Below are positions 1 to 7,661 of a DNA stretch of 17,773 nt, piece by piece (the stretch's first letter is position 1; every line of letters begins with the position of its first letter). The stretch comes from an uncultured Anaerococcus sp. (lineage in GTDB: Bacteria; Bacillota; Clostridia; Tissierellales; Peptoniphilaceae), in assembly GCF_947253225.1 (NCBI RefSeq), contig NZ_CAMXYR010000031.1:1-17773 (forward strand). Reading direction: 5' to 3'. The notes beneath the pieces are model-generated. The model made no database searches. It saw only the letters and a list, made by a program, of their open reading frames with translations, and was not told the origin of the DNA. A program made the translations under genes and the position numbers.

Positions 1-81
1 GAATAAATGAATAAAATTCAGCATAGATAAATTGATACAAAATATATACATTTTGAGCCTGAAAATAAAATTAAAAAAACC

Positions 82-110
82 TTTTCTTATTTTGAAATCC
101 GTGCTATAAT
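82..110 (+). promoter_or_regulatory. Candidate extended -10 promoter
   Basis: TATAAT at 105-110 is preceded by TG at 102-103, giving the extended -10 form TGnTATAAT. The -35 match 17 bases upstream (82-87) is weak, which an extended -10 can tolerate. It points toward lrgA, but the gene start is about 350 bases away. Confidence 0.45.
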
Positions 111-194
111 AAAAAAGTAAAACTGATATTAAAATTTGATAGTAAACAGGATATAGTAAAGTACATATTAGATTCAAACATATTATTGATATCC

Positions 195-224
195 TTGACA
201 AGGTTAATATCCATAAATTTTAAT
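195..224 (+). promoter_or_regulatory. Candidate sigma-A type promoter for the lrgAB-fixX operon
   Basis: A perfect TTGACA (195-200) is followed after 18 bases by TTTAAT (219-224), a 5/6 match to the -10 consensus. It is the best conventional promoter found ahead of the eleven-gene operon. A perfect TATAAT at 224-229 lies 23 bases from the -35, which is too far to pair with it. Confidence 0.45.
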
Positions 225-385
225 ATAATTCTATAATCTATCAAGCTTTTAAAAATAAAGTAGTTTAAATCTAGGAACTACATTTATATCTATTTTACAC
301 TATATTTAGACACTTATATAAAAACGTTATCAAAAATAAAGCTATTTAAAGGAGTGAAATTAGGTCCGATGTACTAGGTGGGAAT

Positions 386-409
386 TTAAGTATAAATATA
401 AATACTTAA
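386..409. repeat. 8-bp perfect inverted repeat in the lrgA leader
   Basis: TTAAGTAT (386-393) and ATACTTAA (402-409) are exact inverted copies separated by 8 bases. It lies between the candidate promoters and the lrgA ribosome binding site. It has no GC-rich stem or T-run, so it is unlikely to be a terminator. A regulator binding site is possible but unproven. Confidence 0.4.
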
Positions 410-463
410 GAGGATTAAAATATTATATTATAACTACTTTTAAAATAAGTTTGAGGAGATACT

Positions 464-811
464 ATGAAATATTTAAAAGAATTTTGTTACCTTTTGTTCT
501 TCTTGCTTTTAGGCTTTGTGGCTAAAAAGATTACAGGACTTCCAATCCCTGAACCAGTTTTTGGTATGATTTTCTTATTTATCGCCCTTGTATTTAAATT
601 TTTAAAGGTCGATGATATATCAGCTACATCAGATTTTTTGACATCAATTCTTGCCTTTACCTTTACTCCTCTTGGAGTTGGTCTTATGGTTCAATTTGAT
701 GTTATAAGAGATAATGCCTTGAAGATTCTTCTTGTTATGATTATATCATGCTTAATTACAATGGCTGTTACTGCCAAGGTAGTTGAATTAGTGCAAAAAG
801 TGAGGAAATAA
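464..811 (+). CDS. lrgA: LrgA/CidA family membrane protein
   Basis: A 115-residue hydrophobic protein with about four membrane segments, matching the LrgA/CidA family in length. The stretch GLPIPEPVFGM at about residues 25-35 is the conserved loop of the family. LrgA acts with LrgB (next gene, one base away). The family was first described as holin-like proteins controlling murein hydrolase export. Relatives were later shown to form pyruvate transporters (PftAB in Bacillus subtilis, LrgAB in Streptococcus mutans), and the plant LrgAB fusion PLGG1 carries glycolate/glycerate. Because 2-hydroxy-acid oxidation genes follow in the same operon, I infer that a short organic acid transport role is more likely here. 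The start is supported by GAGGAG at 453-458, five bases upstream. Confidence 0.88.
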   Translation: MKYLKEFCYLLFFLLLGFVAKKITGLPIPEPVFGMIFLFIALVFKFLKVDDISATSDFLTSILAFTFTPLGVGLMVQFDVIRDNALKILLVMIISCLITMAVTAKVVELVQKVRK

Positions 812-812
812 G

Positions 813-1556
813 ATGAGCGAATTATTAAATACATATCTAGCGGATAATGATTTTTTTGGAATAATCCTAAGTATAGTTATGTTTAGGATAGGGATGATAA
901 TTAATAAGAAAACTAAGATTGCCCTCCTAAATCCATTACTTCTAGCAATAGTTTTTAGCATTATATTTTTGAAATTAACAGGCATTAGTTATGAAAATTT
1001 CAATAAGGGCGGAAAGTATATTTCTTTCCTTATTGCACCAACAACTGTTGCCTTGGTCGTAAGTTTGTATAGGAATATTGATAGACTTAAGGCAAATCTA
1101 ATTCCTATTTTAATCGGTGTAATTGTAGGTTCAATAGTTGCTATTTTGTCAGCTTATCTTTTGTCAAAATTCTTCCATTTTGAAAGAGATTTGACCCTTT
1201 CAATGATGCCACAATCTGTAACAACTCCAATCGCCAAATCGCTAACTGAAGAATATGTTGGTAAATTTGTAAGCGATGATGTAACTATCAAAACTTATGC
1301 TGCAATCACTGCTATTACTGTAATTCTTAGAGGAACTGTAGGAGCAATCTTCGCGCCTTCTGTAATGAAAATTATGAAGGTGAAAGACCCAGTAGCCCAA
1401 GGTATAGGCATAGGAACATCAAGCCACGCTATGGGCACATCTAAGGCTATAGAAATGGGAGAAGTCCAAGGCGCTATGAGTGGTCTTTCAATTGCTATCG
1501 CAGGAATTTGTACAGTAATCTTGATGCCAGTTTTCGTAATGATTTTTATCGGCTAA
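813..1556 (+). CDS. lrgB: LrgB family membrane protein
   Basis: A 247-residue polytopic membrane protein of the LrgB/CidB family, of normal length. The hydrophobic segments, the MMPQSVTTPIAKS motif at about residues 130-142 and the GIGTSSHAMGTSKA motif at about 199-212 are family signatures. It starts one base after the lrgA stop, so the two are almost certainly translated together and form a complex. In PftAB-type systems both subunits are needed for pyruvate uptake. The downstream ArsA-like gene begins only six bases after this stop, which ties the transporter pair to the LUD/quinone operon. Substrate is inferred from context (pyruvate, lactate or glycolate) and is not shown by the sequence. 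Confidence 0.9.
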   Translation: MSELLNTYLADNDFFGIILSIVMFRIGMIINKKTKIALLNPLLLAIVFSIIFLKLTGISYENFNKGGKYISFLIAPTTVALVVSLYRNIDRLKANLIPILIGVIVGSIVAILSAYLLSKFFHFERDLTLSMMPQSVTTPIAKSLTEEYVGKFVSDDVTIKTYAAITAITVILRGTVGAIFAPSVMKIMKVKDPVAQGIGIGTSSHAMGTSKAIEMGEVQGAMSGLSIAIAGICTVILMPVFVMIFIG

Positions 1557-1562
1557 GTATAG

Positions 1563-2735
1563 ATGGATACAAAGATATTTATGTATACAGGAAAGGGTGG
1601 GGTAGGCAAGTCTAGTATTTCTAGCGCTACCGCCATTCTTTCAGCCAAAAGGAAAAAGACAATCTTAATAAGCATAGACCCTGCCCATAGTCTATCGGAT
1701 ATATTCGATATTAAGATAGGTGGTGAAATTACTGAAGTTTCAGATAATTTATCTGTAATAGAATTTGATGGATTGAAGATTCTTGAGGAAAAATTTCCTG
1801 ATATAAAAAACACACTGGCAGATAAATTTAGAAAGATAGATTTTTCAAAGCTAACCTATACTTCAAGTTTGGATATGCCCTTTATTGTGAATATCCTATC
1901 TCTTATCAAGATTTTGGATATATATGAGCAGGGAATTTATGAAAATATAATTGTCGATTGTCCAGCTTCAGCTGCAACTTTTGCATATTTGAAATATCCT
2001 GAGATGCTTTCTTGGTATTTGGAGAAGTTTTTCGGGGTTGGCAAGGGGATTATAAGAACCCTAAGACCAATTTCTAAGTACAAGTATAAGATAAACTTAC
2101 CAGATAAAGAAAGTCTTGATAAGGTAGAGATAGTCTACCAAAGGTTGCTGAAATTGGAGAAGATTCTAAAAGACTCATCAATAGCAACAGTAAGACTTGT
2201 TGGTCTTTGCGAGAAGATGGTCATTGAAGAGAGCAAAAGAGATTTAGCCTATCTGAATTTATTTGATTTTAACATAGATGGATTTTTTGTAAACAGACTC
2301 CTTGAAGACGATGTGAGTGAGTTTATAAAAAGACGTATAGAAATTCAAGAGAAAAATCTTGGAGAGATAGCTAAGATTTTCTACAATATTCCAATTTATA
2401 AGATAAAGCTAATGAAAAAAGATATGAAGTCAATTGATGATTTGAGAGACTTTGCTGATAAATTGGGAGCTTATGAAGACTTACTTACCATAAAAGCTTT
2501 AGAATCTAGCCATGCATATGAAAAAAATGGCTTGGGGTATTTATTGAAGATTAGAGTAGATGATGTTGAAGATGTAGAAGTATCAAAAACCAATTCGGAT
2601 ATAAATATTAGATTAAATAGCGTAAGTAGAATTATAGGTCTTCCAAATCTTTTGATAGATATGGATATAAAAAGTTATGAACTAAAAGATGGCTTTCTTA
2701 TAATTTATTTAGAAAAATCTGGAGAGCTTATATGA
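1563..2735 (+). CDS. ArsA/Get3-like ATPase, first of a pair
   Basis: A 390-residue SIMIBI-class ATPase. The deviant Walker A GKGGVGKSS occupies residues 10-18, with the signature lysine K11. The A-loop/switch I motif DPAHSLSD is at 39-46 and a DCPAS switch II region is near residue 137. The C-terminal ~70 residues look like the HSP20-like beta domain attached to many bacterial ArsA-like proteins. No arsB, arsD, arsR or arsC is nearby, so arsenite efflux is not supported. Get3 homologues insert tail-anchored proteins; actinobacterial paired homologues have been linked to glycerol/methylglyoxal stress. The start has almost no Shine-Dalgarno site, suggesting coupling to lrgB. The alternative start M7 would leave only three residues before the P-loop. 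It likely forms a heterodimer with the next protein (inference). Confidence 0.82.
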   Translation: MDTKIFMYTGKGGVGKSSISSATAILSAKRKKTILISIDPAHSLSDIFDIKIGGEITEVSDNLSVIEFDGLKILEEKFPDIKNTLADKFRKIDFSKLTYTSSLDMPFIVNILSLIKILDIYEQGIYENIIVDCPASAATFAYLKYPEMLSWYLEKFFGVGKGIIRTLRPISKYKYKINLPDKESLDKVEIVYQRLLKLEKILKDSSIATVRLVGLCEKMVIEESKRDLAYLNLFDFNIDGFFVNRLLEDDVSEFIKRRIEIQEKNLGEIAKIFYNIPIYKIKLMKKDMKSIDDLRDFADKLGAYEDLLTIKALESSHAYEKNGLGYLLKIRVDDVEDVEVSKTNSDINIRLNSVSRIIGLPNLLIDMDIKSYELKDGFLIIYLEKSGELI

Positions 2736-3895
2736 GAATTATCATTAATACAGGTAAGGGAGGAGTTGGAAAAAGTACGATTTCTGCTCTTACTTCTATA
2801 AATATTTCAAAGAGGCTAAAGACCTTACTCATAAGTAGCGACTTAGCGCACAGCCTTAGTGATTTATTCGCTATCAAATTAACAGCTAATCCCACAAGAA
2901 TTTGTGAGAATCTATATGCTTTAGAAATAAATCCGATAATAGAAAGTGCCAAAGCTTGGCAAAATCTCAATTCTTATCTGAGAGAACTTGTAAAAAACAA
3001 TTCTCTAAATGATATTCAAGTTGAAGAACTTTTGCTTTTTCCAGGTCTTGAGGATGTATTTTCTTTGCTGAAAATCTTAGAAATTTACAAGGAGGGAAAA
3101 TACGAAGTCCTTGTTGTAGATTGTGGGCCTAGTGCAGAGACTATTTCACTTTTGTCAACAGGTGAGAAACTCAATAACTTAGCTGATACTTTAGTTCCTC
3201 TTGTTAAGAGATTTAATAGTTTGTTGGGCGGGTTTATTGAAAAAAAGACAGAGGTTAAAAAGCCAAAGGACATTGTTTTTGATGAGTTTGTTGGCCTAGC
3301 TAAAAAATTATATGAACTAGAAAAAATTCTTATGAACCCTGAAATTACGAGTGTCAGATTTGTAACAAAGGCAAGTAAGGTAATTAGTAATGAAACCTTC
3401 AGAGCATCCACTCTTATGAATATGTATGGATTTCTTACGGATTGTGTTTATATAAATATGCTCTATCCAGAGGAGATCAAAAATTCTTCCTATGATAATT
3501 TGTATCTTGAAGAAAGGGAGAATGTGGACAGGATTGAGGAGTTTTATCCAGATAAAAGAGTTTTCAAAATATATATGAAAGCAAATGAAGTAATAGGATT
3601 AAAGGAGCTTGAGAGTCTTAACGAGGAGATATTTTCTAAGATTTATTTGGAAGAATTTTTTACTGCTTGTAGGACTTTTGACATAAAAAGCGAAGGAGCT
3701 AGCAAGATTATTGAAATAGATTTTAAATTTGCTAGTGATAAGGAGGTTGATGTTAGAAGGATAGGAAATGATTTAGAACTTTCCTACCTAAATTTCAAAA
3801 GAAGATTCAAATTACCAGATACTTTATCTTCTAGGAAGATAAGTTCGTATTCGATTGAAGATGAGAAGCTAAAAATAGTAATGGATTATGATTAA
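2732..3895 (+). CDS. ArsA/Get3-like ATPase, second of a pair
   Basis: A 387-residue paralogue of the preceding ATPase, starting inside its stop codon region (ATGA overlap of 4 bases). Walker A GKGGVGKST is at residues 8-16 with signature lysine K9. The second motif reads DLAHSLSD (37-44), with leucine replacing the usual proline. Switch II region VVDCGPSAE is near residue 127. The C-terminus again resembles an HSP20-like domain. Overlapping translation and similar size suggest an obligate heterodimer, as in other paired bacterial Get3-like proteins. The P-to-L change may mean the two subunits differ in ATP hydrolysis. What client or enzyme they serve is unknown; possible roles are membrane targeting of a partner or assembly of the FeS oxidoreductase encoded next (inference only). 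Confidence 0.82.
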   Translation: MRIIINTGKGGVGKSTISALTSINISKRLKTLLISSDLAHSLSDLFAIKLTANPTRICENLYALEINPIIESAKAWQNLNSYLRELVKNNSLNDIQVEELLLFPGLEDVFSLLKILEIYKEGKYEVLVVDCGPSAETISLLSTGEKLNNLADTLVPLVKRFNSLLGGFIEKKTEVKKPKDIVFDEFVGLAKKLYELEKILMNPEITSVRFVTKASKVISNETFRASTLMNMYGFLTDCVYINMLYPEEIKNSSYDNLYLEERENVDRIEEFYPDKRVFKIYMKANEVIGLKELESLNEEIFSKIYLEEFFTACRTFDIKSEGASKIIEIDFKFASDKEVDVRRIGNDLELSYLNFKRRFKLPDTLSSRKISSYSIEDEKLKIVMDYD

Positions 3896-3921
3896 ATTAA
3901 AATATTGAGAGGTTTTACATA

Positions 3922-4470
3922 ATGGAAGCTAAAATGGAATTGTTTGATACCTTTGCTAAAAACCTAGAAACAGTTAATGGTACTTGCTTTACAACAGATA
4001 AAAATGATTTGGCAGATACTATTGTTAAAATTTACAAGGATAATGGCATAGAAACAACTTGTATGCTTGACACAGATTTGGCAAAAGAGACAGGATTAAT
4101 TAAAGCACTTGAAGATAACGATATCACAGTACATACAGATCACATAAGATTAAATAGCGAGACAGATAAGGGCGGTATAACAGAAGTTGCCTATGGAATT
4201 GCTGAGCTAGGTTCGCTAATTCAAGCAAGTGATGATGTTGATAATAGATTGATGGCAATTATGCCTGATTATTACATCGGAATCTTGAAGGGTTCAACAA
4301 TAGTAGAAACATATGATGATATGTTCGATAAACTTGCTGAATTGAAGCCATTTCCAAAGTATGTTGGCTTTATAACAGGGCCATCAAGAACTGCAGATAT
4401 TGAGTGTGTTGGTACTGTAGGTGTTCACGGACCTTTGAAAATGAGTGTTGTCATTGTGAAAGATTTATAG
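3922..4470 (+). CDS. lutC: LUD-domain protein, LutC/LldG type
   Basis: A 182-residue single LUD (DUF162) domain protein, the size of LutC/LldG (roughly 180-240 residues). The C-terminal signature GPSRTADIECVGTVGVHGP at about residues 152-170 is diagnostic. ITEVAYGIAELGSL near 65-78 is the other conserved block. LutC is the small subunit of the LutABC L-lactate oxidation complex (L-lactate to pyruvate). The gene lies 21 bases before the LutB-LutA fusion, so both partners of the complex are present in two genes. GAGAGG at about 3906-3911 is an adequate ribosome binding site. ATG at 3934 (M5) is an alternative start that changes little. Substrate specificity (lactate, glycolate or another hydroxy acid) cannot be read from sequence. 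Confidence 0.85.
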   Translation: MEAKMELFDTFAKNLETVNGTCFTTDKNDLADTIVKIYKDNGIETTCMLDTDLAKETGLIKALEDNDITVHTDHIRLNSETDKGGITEVAYGIAELGSLIQASDDVDNRLMAIMPDYYIGILKGSTIVETYDDMFDKLAELKPFPKYVGFITGPSRTADIECVGTVGVHGPLKMSVVIVKDL

Positions 4471-4491
4471 GCGGAAAAAGAGGAGATTAAT

Positions 4492-6651
4492 ATGGTTGAT
4501 ACTATAAGCTTAAAAGACGAGATAAAGGATGCGCTTGATAATGCGACTTTAGGTAGAACTCTTGGTAATTTCTGCAAAACCTATCCACAAAGAAGATTAA
4601 ATTCTTATAATGGAGTTGATTTTAAGGAAACCCAACAAGCTATTAAGAGAGTAAAAACTTATGCAGCAGAACATGTTGATGAAATGATAGCTGAATTTAA
4701 GAAGAATTGTGAGGCTAGGGGAGGTCATGTTGTTGTTGTAAAAAGCAAGGAAGAAGCTAGTGAATGGGTTAGGAATTTCATCAAAGAAAAAGATGTGAAA
4801 TCAGCAGTTAAGTCAAAATCTATGTGCTCTGAAGAAATTCACTTTAATAAGATTTTAAAGGATGAGGGTGTAGAGTGCCAAGAAACAGACCTTGGTGAAT
4901 TTATCATCTCTCTTGAAGGAAATACCCCAGTACATATGGTAATGCCAGCCCTTCACTTGAACAAAGAACAAGTTGCTGACTTCTTTTCAGAATATACCAA
5001 TACCAAACATGAACCAATTATATCTGAAGAAGTTAAAACTGCTAGAAAAGTAATGAGAAATAAATTTACTCAAGCTGACCTAGGTGTATCTGGTGCAAAT
5101 GTTGCTGTAGCAGAAACGGGAACTGTCTTTACCATGACCAATGAAGGTAATGGTAGGATGGTTGGTACTCTTCCTAAAAACCATCTCTACATTTTCGGTA
5201 TTGAAAAATTTGTAAATTCAATGTCAGATGCTAGGTGGATTTTCAAAGCTCTCCCAAGAAATGGTACTGCGCAAAGAATTACATCTTACTTGTCTTTGTA
5301 TACAGGTGCTTGCGAAGTTGTTAGCGATAAAGAAGCTGATACCAAAGAAGATAAGGGATTTTATTGTCTAGTAATAGATGATCCAGGAAGAAGAGAGATT
5401 CTCGCTGAAGAAGGATTTAGAGAAATCTTTAACTGTATCAGATGTGGAGCTTGCCTAGATGTTTGTCCAGCCTTTGCTCTTGTTGGTGGTCACGTTTATG
5501 GCTCTAACGTTTACACAGGTGGTATAGGAACACTCCTAACTCACTTCCTAATTGATAAGGATAGGGCAAATGAAATCGAAAGTGTTTGTCTACAATGTGG
5601 TAGATGTAATGAAGTATGTGGTGGTGGTCTTCCAATAGCACAAATGATTATGAAAGTTAGGGAAGAACACGTTAAAGATAACCCAGATCCAATAAAGAAA
5701 TTCGCTCTTGATGCAGTAACGGATAGGAAACTTTTCCATTCATTATTGAGGATTGCATCAATAGCTCAAGAACCATTCACCAAGGGTGGAACCATGATAA
5801 GACACCTCCCAGATTTCGTATCAGGAATGACAGGGGGCAAGGTTCTTCCATCAATAGCAAAAGTTCCATTGAGAGATATTTTTGATGATATTGAACAAAA
5901 GGTCGAAAATCAAAAAGGAACAGTAGCCTTATTTGCAGGATGCCTCCTAGACTTTGTTTATGTAGATACTGCCAAGTCATTAATTAAAAATATGAACTCA
6001 ATCGGCTATAAGGTAGAATTTCCAATGGGTCAAGCTTGTTGTGGTTGTCCTGCAAGCAATATGGGTGATGTTGAAAATGCAAGAAAGGAAGCAGAGATAA
6101 ACATCAAGGCTATGGATGCAGAAAAATATGATTACATTCTCCTTGCTTGTCCATCATGCACCCACCAACTTCAATCTTATCCAACTTTCTTTGAAGAGGG
6201 AAGCGAAATGTATGATAGAGCAAAGATTTTGGGAGAAAAATGTGTTGACTTCTGCAAATTATTCCACGAGAAAGATGATTCAGAAAATGCTGGAGATGGC
6301 AAGAAAGTTAAGGTAACCTACCACGACTCATGTCACTTAAAGAGAACCTTGGGTATCCACGATGAACCAAGAGACTTACTAAAGAATACTGAAGGTGTGG
6401 AATTTGTTGAAATGGAAGATAGCGATAACTGCTGTGGATTTGCAGGAAGCTACAATGTATTATATCCAGATATTTCTTCAAAAATTCTTAAAAATAAGAT
6501 TGAAAATATCAAAAAATCTGGAGCAGATGTTGTTGCTGTGGATTGCCCAGGTTGTATGATGCAAATCAGGGGCGGTCTTGAGGCAGAAGGCCTTGATATC
6601 AAGGTTAAACATACTTCAGAAATAATATCTGAAAAGAGAGGACTTATCTAG
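4492..6651 (+). CDS. LutB-LutA fusion: LUD / 2x[4Fe-4S] / CCG-domain oxidoreductase
   Basis: A 719-residue fusion. Residues ~1-300 are a LutB-type LUD domain, with GANVAVAETGTVFTMTNEG around 200-218. Two [4Fe-4S] motifs follow, C315-C318-C321-C325 and C366-C369-C372-C376. In the second, the usual proline after the last cysteine is replaced by GGGLP. Residues ~480-719 are a LutA/GlpC-like region with two complete CCG motifs: C484, CC516-517, CPSC553-556, and C614, CC647-648, CPGC685-688. The spacings (31/35 and 32/36) fit CX31-38CCX35-36CxxC, so all cluster ligands appear intact. With LutC it should form the cytoplasmic L-lactate (or related 2-hydroxy-acid) dehydrogenase, which lacks flavin and is FeS-based. 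LutB-LutA fusions of about this length occur in sulfate reducers. Electron acceptor is not shown; the linked quinone and FixCX genes suggest a lipoquinone route (inference). Confidence 0.87.
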   Translation: MVDTISLKDEIKDALDNATLGRTLGNFCKTYPQRRLNSYNGVDFKETQQAIKRVKTYAAEHVDEMIAEFKKNCEARGGHVVVVKSKEEASEWVRNFIKEKDVKSAVKSKSMCSEEIHFNKILKDEGVECQETDLGEFIISLEGNTPVHMVMPALHLNKEQVADFFSEYTNTKHEPIISEEVKTARKVMRNKFTQADLGVSGANVAVAETGTVFTMTNEGNGRMVGTLPKNHLYIFGIEKFVNSMSDARWIFKALPRNGTAQRITSYLSLYTGACEVVSDKEADTKEDKGFYCLVIDDPGRREILAEEGFREIFNCIRCGACLDVCPAFALVGGHVYGSNVYTGGIGTLLTHFLIDKDRANEIESVCLQCGRCNEVCGGGLPIAQMIMKVREEHVKDNPDPIKKFALDAVTDRKLFHSLLRIASIAQEPFTKGGTMIRHLPDFVSGMTGGKVLPSIAKVPLRDIFDDIEQKVENQKGTVALFAGCLLDFVYVDTAKSLIKNMNSIGYKVEFPMGQACCGCPASNMGDVENARKEAEINIKAMDAEKYDYILLACPSCTHQLQSYPTFFEEGSEMYDRAKILGEKCVDFCKLFHEKDDSENAGDGKKVKVTYHDSCHLKRTLGIHDEPRDLLKNTEGVEFVEMEDSDNCCGFAGSYNVLYPDISSKILKNKIENIKKSGADVVAVDCPGCMMQIRGGLEAEGLDIKVKHTSEIISEKRGLI

Positions 6652-6653
6652 TA

Positions 6654-7661
6654 ATGACTTTGGCAGTAAGTGATGCTTTGGGTCAAAAACCTATAGAAAA
6701 TATTATAGAAAATTCAATAGAGCAAATTCAAATAGAGATTAGAAAAATCTTAGGCGACTACAAGGCTATTGATTCTCTCCAAGATATTATCGGTGATTCG
6801 CTAATTTCAAGTGGGAAAATGGTTAGAACGAGGCTTTTGCTAGCTATAAGTCTTATGGGAAATACCGATATTTCAAGCGATTTTATTAGCCAAGCAAGTG
6901 CGGTTGAAATTACACATCTAGCATCGCTTATTCACGACGACATTATAGATGATTCCTTGTTAAGAAGAAATCACCAGTCAATCCAAGCAAAATACGGCAA
7001 AGATACAGCCGTATTTGCTGGGGACTTTATGATAGCCAGGGTATTTAGTTACTTGCTTGAAAAAAACTTGAGCAATGAGGCCTTGCTTATAGCAAATACC
7101 ATAAGAGATATGTGCAATGGTGAGGTTGGACAAAATTTGAGCAAATACAAAATAGATGTAAGTGAAGGCGAGTATTTTAGGAATATATCAGGAAAGACTG
7201 CATCATTTTTTAAAGCTGTTTGCTATTTTGGAGCTAAAAATTCTAAATTCAACCAATTTGATACAAATAAAATTGTAAGATTTGGGGAGAATTTAGGATT
7301 GATGTTTCAAATCAAAGATGACCTTTTGGATATATTTTACAGCAAGAAATTCACAGGCAAGGAAGAATTTAAAGATGTAAAAGAGGGAGTATATACCTAT
7401 CCTGTTATAGTTTCCCTAAAAAATAAGACCTACGGAAGAGATATTAGAGAAATTCTTATACAAAATCAAGAAAAAGGTCTTGATGAAACTAGCCTAGAAG
7501 GACTAAAGATTTTAATAGGAAAAACTGATGCAAGGGCCATAAGCTTAAATAAAATCAAAGAATTATCCAGAGAATGTAGACTGATAGTAACAAGCCTTTC
7601 CAAGGATGATTTCCTAACCTATTATCTAATTAAGATACTAGAAAAAGTGGAGAAGAGCTGA
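6654..7661 (+). CDS. Long-chain trans-polyprenyl diphosphate synthase
   Basis: A 335-residue all-alpha isoprenyl diphosphate synthase. The first aspartate-rich motif DDIID is at residues 95-99 and continues DSLLRR. The second, DDLLD, is at 222-226. GKMVRTR near residue 54 is the conserved IPP-binding block. The positions just before the first motif are small (A90 at -5, S91 at -4, T87 at -8), which in this family allows long chains (C30 or more) rather than farnesyl or geranylgeranyl diphosphate. Its place directly before a MenA-like prenyltransferase and MenG indicates that it makes the quinone side chain (heptaprenyl/octaprenyl class, exact length unknown). It starts two bases after the LutBA stop. 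GAGAGG at about 6635-6640 is a distant ribosome site, so translational coupling is likely. Confidence 0.87.
   Translation: MTLAVSDALGQKPIENIIENSIEQIQIEIRKILGDYKAIDSLQDIIGDSLISSGKMVRTRLLLAISLMGNTDISSDFISQASAVEITHLASLIHDDIIDDSLLRRNHQSIQAKYGKDTAVFAGDFMIARVFSYLLEKNLSNEALLIANTIRDMCNGEVGQNLSKYKIDVSEGEYFRNISGKTASFFKAVCYFGAKNSKFNQFDTNKIVRFGENLGLMFQIKDDLLDIFYSKKFTGKEEFKDVKEGVYTYPVIVSLKNKTYGRDIREILIQNQEKGLDETSLEGLKILIGKTDARAISLNKIKELSRECRLIVTSLSKDDFLTYYLIKILEKVEKS

Larger units (their letters stand above)
1..463. other. Non-coding AT-rich leader region upstream of lrgA
   Basis: I see no credible coding region here on either strand. The stretch holds two candidate promoters (near 82-110 and 195-224), an 8-bp perfect inverted repeat (386-409) and the lrgA ribosome binding site (GAGGAG at 453-458). 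If either promoter is used, the operon mRNA has a 5' leader of about 230-345 nt, long enough for post-transcriptional control, but I recognise no riboswitch class in it. A slightly less AT-rich patch at about 350-385 has no identified role. Confidence 0.6.

Noticed and set aside
195..229. TTGACA paired with the perfect TATAAT at 224-229
   Set aside because: The spacer would be 23 bases, too long for a sigma-A promoter. TTTAAT at 219-224 with an 18-base spacer is preferred.
464..1556. Toxin-like holin/antiholin lysis cassette
   Set aside because: The tight link to metabolic genes and the known transport function of homologues make a lysis role less likely, though sequence alone does not exclude it.
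3085..3411. Minus-strand open frame of 108 codons inside the second ATPase gene
   Set aside because: It lies wholly antisense to a well-conserved gene, has no recognisable domain and no ribosome binding site that I can support.
1563..3895. Arsenite efflux (ArsA of an ArsAB pump)
   Set aside because: No arsB, arsC, arsD or arsR is nearby, and I see no obvious arrangement of metal-binding cysteines. The operon context is redox and quinone metabolism.
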